Made by a program: the position numbers and the translations under genes | The notes under the pieces: model-generated | Told to the model about the DNA's origin: nothing | What the model saw: the letters and a program-made list of their open reading frames with translations, nothing else | The model's database searches: none | Source of the DNA: Candidatus Auribacterota bacterium | GTDB lineage: Bacteria > Auribacterota > Tritonobacteria > UBA1439 | Length of the DNA stretch: 7,704 nucleotides | Direction: 5' to 3' | Assembly (NCBI GenBank): GCA_026391995.1 | Contig: JAPLCY010000094.1 | Span: forward strand, 1 to 7,704 | In this document: positions 1 through 4,925 of the stretch, in pieces | Layout of the letters: each line of letters starts with the position of its first letter | Position numbering within the stretch: position 1 is the first letter of the stretch

Positions 1-264
1 TACTACTGCCCCCAGACTGTTATCAATCTCGACGGCGTTGTGAACGGCGGAGCGTATCGGGCGATCCTTGACGGGACGATCTTCTCCTATGTCCGCGACC
101 AGCGGATCACGCACCTGATCGAGGCCCCGCTCTCTCTCCGCTTCAGGGCGGCCCAGTCCCCCCGCTCTCCCGAGCCTTTGTTACAGCCGCTCCATGCCGA
201 GGTTTCGTATCCGGAGGCCGTTGCGCGCAGCAACCCGGTAATCATTTATAAGGTGATGCAATGA
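1..264 (+). CDS. C-terminal tail of a GT-C-like membrane glycosyltransferase (5' end outside window)
   Basis: The reading frame is open from base 1 to a TGA at 262-264, giving 87 residues with no start in view, so the gene begins upstream. A GTG at 40 is in frame but interrupts the conserved part and is unlikely to be a true start. The segment reads INLDGVVNGGAYRAILDG followed by YVRDQRITHLIEAP. That pattern (a fixed LDGVVN block, then a short helix and a 'YV...RITHLIE' strand) is what I know from the soluble extracytoplasmic C-terminal domain of polytopic GT-C or mannosyltransferase-like proteins; this is recognition by eye, not a search. No membrane segment is present in the visible part. 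The stop overlaps the ATG of the next gene by one or two bases (ATGA at 261-264), indicating translational coupling in one operon. Substrate cannot be told. Confidence 0.6.
   Translation, partial: YYCPQTVINLDGVVNGGAYRAILDGTIFSYVRDQRITHLIEAPLSLRFRAAQSPRSPEPLLQPLHAEVSYPEAVARSNPVIIYKVMQ
250..255 (+). promoter_or_regulatory. Ribosome binding site for the 261 start
   Basis: AAGGTG lies 5 bases before the ATG at 261. It supports 261 as the genuine start of the small membrane-protein gene even though that gene is damaged downstream. Confidence 0.5.
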
Positions 265-520
265 ATAAGAACATAAGCATAAAACGGTTATGCGCGTGTG
301 GCTGTATTGTCTTTGTGACTTTCGCATCCTACTATTTCACCGGTCTCTGGTTTGAGCTGACCTACGAATTGAGGGGAGTCCCCTGGGCGTCGCTTATCAA
401 CGGCGCCGCTCCGATGCCGTTCCAGTACTTTTCGTGGGCAACTTCTGGGAGCTCAGGATATTCGCGGAGCTGATTCCGGTGGTGCTCCCGGCGTTTATCC
501 TCGTCCCCAAAGGGCTATGA
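261..520 (+). pseudogene. Shrunken, frameshifted small membrane-protein gene
   Basis: Translation from the ATG at 261 gives a membrane-anchored N-terminus (hydrophobic from about residue 10 to 28, CACGCIVFVTFASYYF) ending in APMPFQY at about residue 56. The frame then runs out at 473. From about base 431 the -1 frame instead reads FVGNFWELRIFAEL and IPVVLPAFILVPKGL, and stops at the TGA at 518-520. That is plausible membrane-protein sequence, so both halves belong to one gene separated by a frameshift at the TTTT run 429-432; one extra T would restore the frame. In larger membrane proteins that I know, 'PFQYRvL' sits near the N-terminus and 'GNfwElRifnE' near the C-terminus, several hundred residues apart. 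I infer that the middle was deleted as well. The outer gene boundaries are intact: ATGA overlaps at 261 and at 517-520. It could alternatively be a short real gene with a sequencing error. Function unknown. Confidence 0.5.
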
Positions 521-2952
521 TCGCACCGCCAAAAATGAAATCCGCCGCCAATAATGATCAGTTGAACAGCCACCGCATGTCACACTCATCTTCCGACAGA
601 CGAGCGATCATTTTCCTTTTTGCGGCCACGGCATTCTTTTTCAGGAAAGCCCTCTTTGCTTTTTCTCCCGTCATCCTGGGCAGCCGCACGCTCGTGGACC
701 TCACGCACCAGTTCTATCCCTGGAGGTTTTTCGGTTTCGGTCTTCTCCGGCAGGGGATCATCCCCCTCTGGAATCCGTACCTCTTCTGCGGTTATCCTTT
801 CATAGAGAACTGGCAGTCGGCGATCTTCTATCCTCTTAATCTGATATTCCTGTGTATGCCGACACATACCGCCATAAGCGTAAGCTTTGCCCTGCACGTG
901 TTTCTTATCGGCGCTTTCACGTATTTTTTTATGCGCCGCCTATCAATATCGGGATTCGGCGCCCTTATCGCGTCGTTGACCTTCATGTTCTCTGCGCCGG
1001 TGATCCTGCGTATCTTCTCGGGGCACCTTTCGGTTGTCTGCGCCCTTCCCTGGTTTCCTGCCCAGCTGCTGGCGGTGGAGGCGGGGTTAAAAACACGGCG
1101 CGGTTCCTGCTTTATTCTCGCCGGCGTCGCCCTGGGAATGCAGCTTCTGTCAGGCCATCCCCAGTATGTGTATTACAGCCTCATCGGCATTGCGCTGTAC
1201 GTGATATTTCGCGGCGTATTCATTCGGGGCGAGGGGGGGGAGCGAGGGGCGCGTATCTTCACGCCGCTTTTCTTTGCCGGATATATCATACTCGGCTTCG
1301 CCCTGGCGGCGGTGCAGGTCCTTCCGTCTCTCGATTTCGTCCGCTATTCCTCACGGGGGCAGATGCTTGAGTTCGGCGAGGCGGCGGGAGGATCTTTCCC
1401 TCCTGAGAACCTTGTCACCTTCCTGATGCCGACGGTGTTCGGTGATTTTGTCCGGGTATTCTGTTGGGGCAGGTGCTACTTCTGGGAAGCAGCGGTATAC
1501 GTAGGCATACTCTCGCTTACCCTGGCCCTGACCGGCTTTGCCAGTCGAGAGCGCAGGAGGATCGCCTTCATTTTCCTGGCCATCGGCGCCATATCGCTAA
1601 TTATGGCCATGGGGGGCTATACCCCCCTTCTTGAGTATATCTACAAATACGTCCCGGGTTTTAAGCTAATTAGAGGAAATGCCAAGCTATTGTTTCTAAC
1701 TATCTTTTCCGTCTCAGTGCTGGCAGGGGTGGGCGCCCAGGGGATTGTCGAGGATTTAAGGGGGCGTCGGCGATTGCTCCTGGCAATATTGTGCGTGGTA
1801 ATCATGACAATGCTGATCGCATACGCGGCGTATGCTGCGGGGGGAGCGCTTCTGTGGGAAAAACTGGTGCACTACAGAAAGGCCATTGACAAGGGCTACT
1901 GGAAGATTCTCGATAATCCGCTATTCCTTCAGGACGCCTATCATATGTTCATGGACTGCATCAGGCGTCTGGCGATATTTCTGGGGCTCACGGCATTGAT
2001 TATCCTTTGTGCCCTGGTGCGACGCATTAGTGTTTCACTCCTGAAGATTATGATCGCAACAGTCGTCGTCGCCGACCTGTGGAGTTTCGACATATCCTTT
2101 CTTTTGATCTCGCCCATCTCCTCCTGCGAGTGGCCCGGCGATGCCGTGGCCTTTTTTAAGAGCGACCCCGGAATCTACAGGTTCCTGAGAGATATACGCG
2201 TTCCCGTCCCCGGCGTGAACCAGGGGATGAACTACGGGTTTCAATCGTTCGAGGGGTATGATACGAATGCGATAGACCTCTTCAAAATATTCACGGAGTA
2301 TTTTCATCTGCGCTCTGAAGAAACCGCAGCGCTGCTATCGCGCCCAGAGACGCACCGGATAGTTTCGCTGGCAAACATCAAATACCTGATTGTCCCCGCC
2401 GCGACAAATGTTGCCGACCCGTTGTACCTGCTTCGGTTTGACAATGGCTATATACGAATCTATGAGAACAAAACGGTTATTCCGAGAGCGCTGATTGCAC
2501 ACAGGGCGCGCCTGGCGAAAAATGCGCAGGAGGCCCTTCGGGTGATGGACAGCGCTGATTTTGATCCTTCCTCCGAGGTTGTTCTTGAGGAGGAACCCGG
2601 AATTCCCCTTGCGGCATCCAGGAGAGCATCTTTAGCCCGCATTGAACGCTATGCTCCGAATGAGGTCATTGTCCACTGTAATATCGAGGAACCAGGTGTG
2701 CTGGTGCTCAGTGATACCTACTATCCGGGCTGGAAGGTTTTGGTTGACGGGGCTCCGGGGCGCATCCTGAGGGCCAATTATATGTTCCGTGGCGTCCCCC
2801 TGGGAAAAGGCACACACGAGGTCCGCTTCACGTACGCGCCGGCCTCGTTCAGGTGGGGTGCGGCGGTGAGCGGTGTAACCGTCATGGTAATCATTGCCTT
2901 TTATCTTGCTGCTCTCGCAAGGAGGGAAACGTATGCAAAAACTTTCGTATGA
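517..2952 (+). CDS. YfhO-family polytopic membrane protein, copy 1
   Basis: This 811-residue protein is rich in membrane helices from about residue 29 to 530, followed by a soluble, probably extracytoplasmic domain (about 535-780) and a last helix (about 783-803). Family marks: VDLTHQFYPW (60-69, with D61 in the first outer loop, the place of the GT-C catalytic or binding acidic residue), PLWNPYLFCG (83-92), FYPLNLIF (104-111), GHPQY (213-217), SFPPENL (293-299), VPGFKLIRGNAK (379-390), FEGYD (578-582) and LSDTYYPGWKVLVDG (731-745). YfhO of Bacillus is proposed to move a sugar from undecaprenyl phosphate onto a surface polymer; the same role here is inference. The ATG at 517 is chosen for its ATGA overlap with the preceding gene and AAGGG just upstream; ATG 535 or 577 are alternatives without better signals. 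The length is normal for the family and the frame intact. A G8 run lies at 1233-1240. Paralogous to the gene at 4918. Confidence 0.85.
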   Translation: MIAPPKMKSAANNDQLNSHRMSHSSSDRRAIIFLFAATAFFFRKALFAFSPVILGSRTLVDLTHQFYPWRFFGFGLLRQGIIPLWNPYLFCGYPFIENWQSAIFYPLNLIFLCMPTHTAISVSFALHVFLIGAFTYFFMRRLSISGFGALIASLTFMFSAPVILRIFSGHLSVVCALPWFPAQLLAVEAGLKTRRGSCFILAGVALGMQLLSGHPQYVYYSLIGIALYVIFRGVFIRGEGGERGARIFTPLFFAGYIILGFALAAVQVLPSLDFVRYSSRGQMLEFGEAAGGSFPPENLVTFLMPTVFGDFVRVFCWGRCYFWEAAVYVGILSLTLALTGFASRERRRIAFIFLAIGAISLIMAMGGYTPLLEYIYKYVPGFKLIRGNAKLLFLTIFSVSVLAGVGAQGIVEDLRGRRRLLLAILCVVIMTMLIAYAAYAAGGALLWEKLVHYRKAIDKGYWKILDNPLFLQDAYHMFMDCIRRLAIFLGLTALIILCALVRRISVSLLKIMIATVVVADLWSFDISFLLISPISSCEWPGDAVAFFKSDPGIYRFLRDIRVPVPGVNQGMNYGFQSFEGYDTNAIDLFKIFTEYFHLRSEETAALLSRPETHRIVSLANIKYLIVPAATNVADPLYLLRFDNGYIRIYENKTVIPRALIAHRARLAKNAQEALRVMDSADFDPSSEVVLEEEPGIPLAASRRASLARIERYAPNEVIVHCNIEEPGVLVLSDTYYPGWKVLVDGAPGRILRANYMFRGVPLGKGTHEVRFTYAPASFRWGAAVSGVTVMVIIAFYLAALARRETYAKTFV
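1233..1240 (+). repeat. G8 homopolymer inside yfhO copy 1
   Basis: Eight consecutive G lie within codons for residues 239-242 (EGGE) in a cytoplasm-type charged loop between two membrane helices. Loss or gain of one G would truncate the protein after about 240 residues. The corresponding loop of copy 2 (around residues 238-250, CHEERSPAPLGR) has no such run. Confidence 0.6.
2919..2925 (+). promoter_or_regulatory. Strong Shine-Dalgarno deciding the 2933 start
   Basis: AAGGAGG stands 7 bases before the ATG at 2933, inside the end of the preceding yfhO gene. It decides the start against the in-frame TTG at 2894, which has no comparable site and would add 13 residues that only read through the yfhO C-terminus. 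Confidence 0.75.
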
Positions 2953-3697
2953 GAGGTGGAGCGCGCGGGTGGTCGCGCTCCTCATCTGCATCCCCATTGT
3001 GCAGACGCTCCTTTTCTATTACATGCCCGGCCTGAATTCTGATGCTGCGCAATGGGGTATCGCGGCCAGCGGCATCATCCATGGGGAAGGATTCCGCATC
3101 ACTGGTTTTACATCATATGAGGGGGCGATCAGGATATATCTCACAGCCCTTTCGTCGCTTTTCTTCGGTTTTAATCGCCTGGCGCTGGAATTGCCGTTCG
3201 CAGCCTTCAACTCATTATCGATACTATTCGTGTATCTGCTAATGCGGCGTCTCTTCTCTGCGAATGCAGGTATCATCTGCGCGCTCGTCCTCTCCTTTTG
3301 CCCGTGGTTTGTCATCATAAATATTTCTGCCTGGTACTATTGTAGTGCATCAATCGGTCTTTTGCTTATAACCATGGATAGACGCTGGGCGTCTGTGCTC
3401 GCGGGCATTGTCTTAGGCCTCGCCTGCTATGAGCACCAGTTTGCCGCAGTCATCCCACTGGCTATGCTGGGTGCCTGGCTCATCTGCGACGGCGGTCGGA
3501 TGCGTGATCGGGTTTTCGCCGAGGCTGCTCTATTCTCTGCTTTCGAATGCGAGGGTCTATGTCGAGCCATTCAATGCCCCCTTGCAGGCGCTTTCCGATG
3601 CGCGCATGTTCCTCCCGTACTTTGGCGGGATGATCAATGGGACGGTAATTTATCTGAGGAATGCGGGGTGCGTTACGTATACGGTTCTCCCGATTAA
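2933..3697 (+). pseudogene. GT-C (PMT/GT39-like) membrane glycosyltransferase, 5' part
   Basis: From the ATG at 2933 the protein has a first membrane helix (about residues 11-30), then an outer loop LNSDAAQWGIAASG with D37 at the usual site of the GT-C acidic residue, followed by IHGEGF. Further helices lie at about 64-80, 88-105, 110-130, 135-147, 152-166 and 170-185. This is the N-terminal architecture of dolichyl-phosphate-mannose-type (PMT, GT39) lipid-sugar-dependent glycosyltransferases. After CDGGRMR (about residue 191) the frame becomes non-membrane sequence with no likeness to the family and ends at a TGA-independent stop at 3695-3697; the homologous sequence continues in the next frame. 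The real coding part therefore ends near 3490-3512. The gene overlaps the end of yfhO copy 1 by 20 bases, so it belongs to the same operon. Confidence 0.7.
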
Positions 3698-4373
3698 CAG
3701 CATTATATTTATAGGAGCGGTGTGCCTGCTCGCCGCGCGCGGGCGGGAGCGGCTCTACCGCGGCCTCCTGGTGTTCACGCTTTTTCTCTATTTACTCCCG
3801 TTCTTTGTGATCAAATATACCGCGATACGTTATTTTTTAAGCGCCCTTTTCGGGACAGCGCTGATCACCGGACTGGGGATCTATGAACTGTCGCTGCGCT
3901 CAAAAAGGGCGGCCGCGGCGGTACTAGTATTGTTCTGCGGCGTCAATATATTTTACCTGTCCGCCAACTTCTTCATCCCCTTTTCCCGCACGGGCGGGAA
4001 CTGCCTGCTCTTCAGGCTGGGGAGCCTGGTAGAGGCAAGCCACCACCTTGTCAGGACCGATCTTCTCTACGACTGTCTGGACAAGAATATCCCCGTCATT
4101 GTCTCCCCGGAGCCGTTCATTCTGCCCAACATACAGTTCTATGATCTGAATCACGGGAATTTCACTACCTACTCCCGGTCAATAGAGAGGGCCTACGACC
4201 GTTTCTATTTTATAGACTACGCCCAGAGCAAACTGGGCATCCGGATAGACCCGGCGCGATTCCCCGAGTATATCGTGACGCGCGACTGCACGGGGCTGAA
4301 GAATTTCTCCGTGTATAAATTTATCAAAAAGGCCGGGGGGCGGGGCGGGCTGAAGATGAAAGCAAGGGATTGA
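3501..4373 (+). pseudogene. GT-C membrane glycosyltransferase, 3' part (frameshifted)
   Basis: This continues the gene started at 2933, in the next frame. The frame is open from 3429, but the stretch before about 3501 merely shadows the first part. It resumes at VIGFSPRLLYSLL, a 'Gf.PrllY' helix usual in PMT-like proteins, then NARVYVEPFNAPLQAL in an outer loop. Several helices follow (about 3690-3745, 3765-3815, 3830-3885, 3905-3960), and a soluble C-terminal domain of about 120 residues (LVRTDLLYDCLDKNIPVIVS ... YIVTRDCTGLKNFSVYKF) probably lies outside the membrane. The stop is at 4371-4373. Together the two parts make about 480 residues, near family length but perhaps 10-30 residues short at the join: a loop seems missing between CDGGRMR and IGFSPR. 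Sugar and acceptor are unknown. If the frameshift is a sequencing error, the whole 2933-4373 is one working gene. Confidence 0.65.
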
Positions 4374-4429
4374 TTATGGAGGAGATAAAGGCATTGAATT
4401 TGATGATAAAAAATTCGGCCGGCAGGCAG

Positions 4430-4453
4430 GGATACACGCGGATATTACCACGG
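4430..4453 (+). repeat. ACGCGGAT-type interspersed repeat, forward copy
   Basis: The segment reads GGATACACGCGGATATTACC and then ACGG, with the unit 'GGAT-n-ACGCGGAT'. The same unit appears on the other strand at 4533-4560. I know such ~10-12-base periodic CGCGGAT repeats from intergenic regions of several environmental bacterial lineages; that memory is not checked here. Confidence 0.5.
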
Positions 4454-4505
4454 TCCGAAAGCCCAAAGTCTGAAACAACAGGTTGGATACATTTCTTTAA
4501 ACTCC

Positions 4506-4529
4506 CGGCTTTTAACTTTCAGCCGTTTT
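4506..4529 (+). terminator. Possible weak Rho-independent terminator
   Basis: CGGCT (4506-4510) pairs with AGCCG (4521-4525) over a 10-base loop and is followed by TTTT. The stem is only 5 base pairs, so a true terminator is uncertain. It lies at a sensible place, after the GT-C gene and before the rfbF remnant. Confidence 0.25.
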
Positions 4530-4532
4530 AAA

Positions 4533-4560
4533 ATCAGCGTTCATCCGCGTAAATCCGCGG
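4533..4560 (-). repeat. ACGCGGAT-type interspersed repeat, inverted copy
   Basis: Read on the minus strand, 4560 to 4533 contains CCGCGGATTTACGCGGATGA followed by ACGCTGAT: three imperfect units of the same ACGCGGAT motif. With the copy at 4430 it forms an inverted pair around about 80 bases, which could fold in RNA or DNA. Confidence 0.55.
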
Positions 4561-4629
4561 CTAAGCCTCTGTAGCTCAGGCAGCGCCGTGGGGAGCCGTT
4601 TTTCCGTTTCCGGAACGGGCGCAGTGGGA

Positions 4630-4635
4630 TATAAT
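4630..4635 (+). promoter_or_regulatory. Possible -10 box upstream of the rfbF remnant
   Basis: A perfect TATAAT lies 33 bases before the ATG at 4669. About 17 bases upstream (4607-4612, TTTCCG) there is only a poor -35. If active, it would now drive the rfbF/GT2 remnant and then yfhO copy 2. Confidence 0.3.
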
Positions 4636-4668
4636 GATGCCTGCGGAAAAGATCACGGGGGGAAGCGC

Positions 4669-4776
4669 ATGAAAGTGGTGATACTGTGCGGGGGGAGAGG
4701 AACGCGGATTAGCGAAGAAACATACGATATCCCCAAGCCGATGGTTGAAATCGGCGGCAGACCAGATTCCAATTAA
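4669..4776 (+). pseudogene. rfbF: Glucose-1-phosphate cytidylyltransferase, N-terminal stump
   Basis: The ATG at 4669 starts [32 protein letters not shown], which is the nucleotide-binding N-terminus of RfbF/DdhA, the enzyme making CDP-glucose from CTP and glucose 1-phosphate. GG-RGTR is the NTP loop, and 'SEET' with 'PKPMVEIGG' distinguishes it from RfbA (thymidylyl) and GalU. After residue 32 (P) the likeness stops abruptly: the next residues are DSN and a TAA at 4774-4776, where the family continues with the 'ILWHIM' block. Family length is about 255 residues, so more than 85% is missing. The break coincides with the beginning of a GT2 C-terminus in another frame, so a deletion joined the two genes. 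The piece cannot be an active enzyme. An in-frame start at 4588 adds sequence with no family likeness. Confidence 0.8.
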
Positions 4777-4925
4777 GAGTGGCGCCTATAGTTATAGGTT
4801 TTTCTTTTTATTTTTCCATCCCTTTATTCTTTATCGGCAAGATAGGAGAATATGCAGGCGGTATTTTTACCCAGGTCAAAGGGAGGCCTTTGGTTATAGA
4901 AAAAGAGAGAATTAATTTTGACTAA
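4764..4925 (+). pseudogene. Polyprenyl-phosphate GT2 glycosyltransferase, C-terminal remnant
   Basis: In the frame of codons beginning at 4764, outside the rfbF frame, the sequence reads [53 protein letters not shown] and stops at the TAA at 4923-4925. A hydrophobic helix followed by 'GxIGEYxGxIFxxVKGRPLxIxxExIN' is the characteristic end of CsbB/GtrB/ArnC/DPM1-type family-2 glycosyltransferases, which load a sugar onto undecaprenyl phosphate; here Q-V-K-G-R-P-L is exact. Such proteins are about 310-330 residues, so only the last helix and tail are left and the catalytic domain is gone. Its stop overlaps the TTG start of yfhO copy 2, the CsbB-then-YfhO order known from Firmicutes. It has no start codon of its own with a good ribosome site; GTG 4779 is in frame but unlikely. 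Confidence 0.7.

Larger units (their letters stand above)
4374..4668. other. Intergenic region with repeats, hairpins and a possible promoter
   Basis: This is the only substantial stretch without a recognisable gene before the rfbF remnant. It holds the two inverted ACGCGGAT-type repeats, a hairpin at 4506-4525, another hairpin (CCGTT/AACGG, about 4604-4618) and a TATAAT box. A 51-codon frame (ATG 4376 to TAA 4529-4531) begins next to a good GGAGGA, but runs through the repeat and resembles nothing I know. The GGAGGA may be a leftover ribosome site of a lost gene. Confidence 0.5.

Noticed and set aside
425..435. Programmed -1 frameshift at the TTTT run
   Set aside because: The slip site TAC TTT TCG does not fit the X XXY YYZ pattern, and there is no clear downstream stem. 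Mutation or sequencing error is simpler, above all as the protein middle also appears missing.
852..1370. Plus-strand frame of 172 codons within yfhO copy 1
   Set aside because: It is an alternative frame of a well-supported gene, with shadow composition and no ribosome site.
2632..2997. Minus-strand frame of 121 codons
   Set aside because: It lies opposite the strongly family-like C-terminus of yfhO copy 1 and has no sensible protein character of its own.
4376..4531. 51-codon frame after the GT-C gene
   Set aside because: It has a nearby GGAGGA, but it runs through an interspersed repeat, ends in a hairpin and resembles no protein I know.
4566..4640. tRNA-like text (TGTAGCTCAGGCAGCGC)
   Set aside because: The D-stem does not pair (GCTC with GCGC), and no T-arm GTTC-type sequence or matching acceptor end follows.
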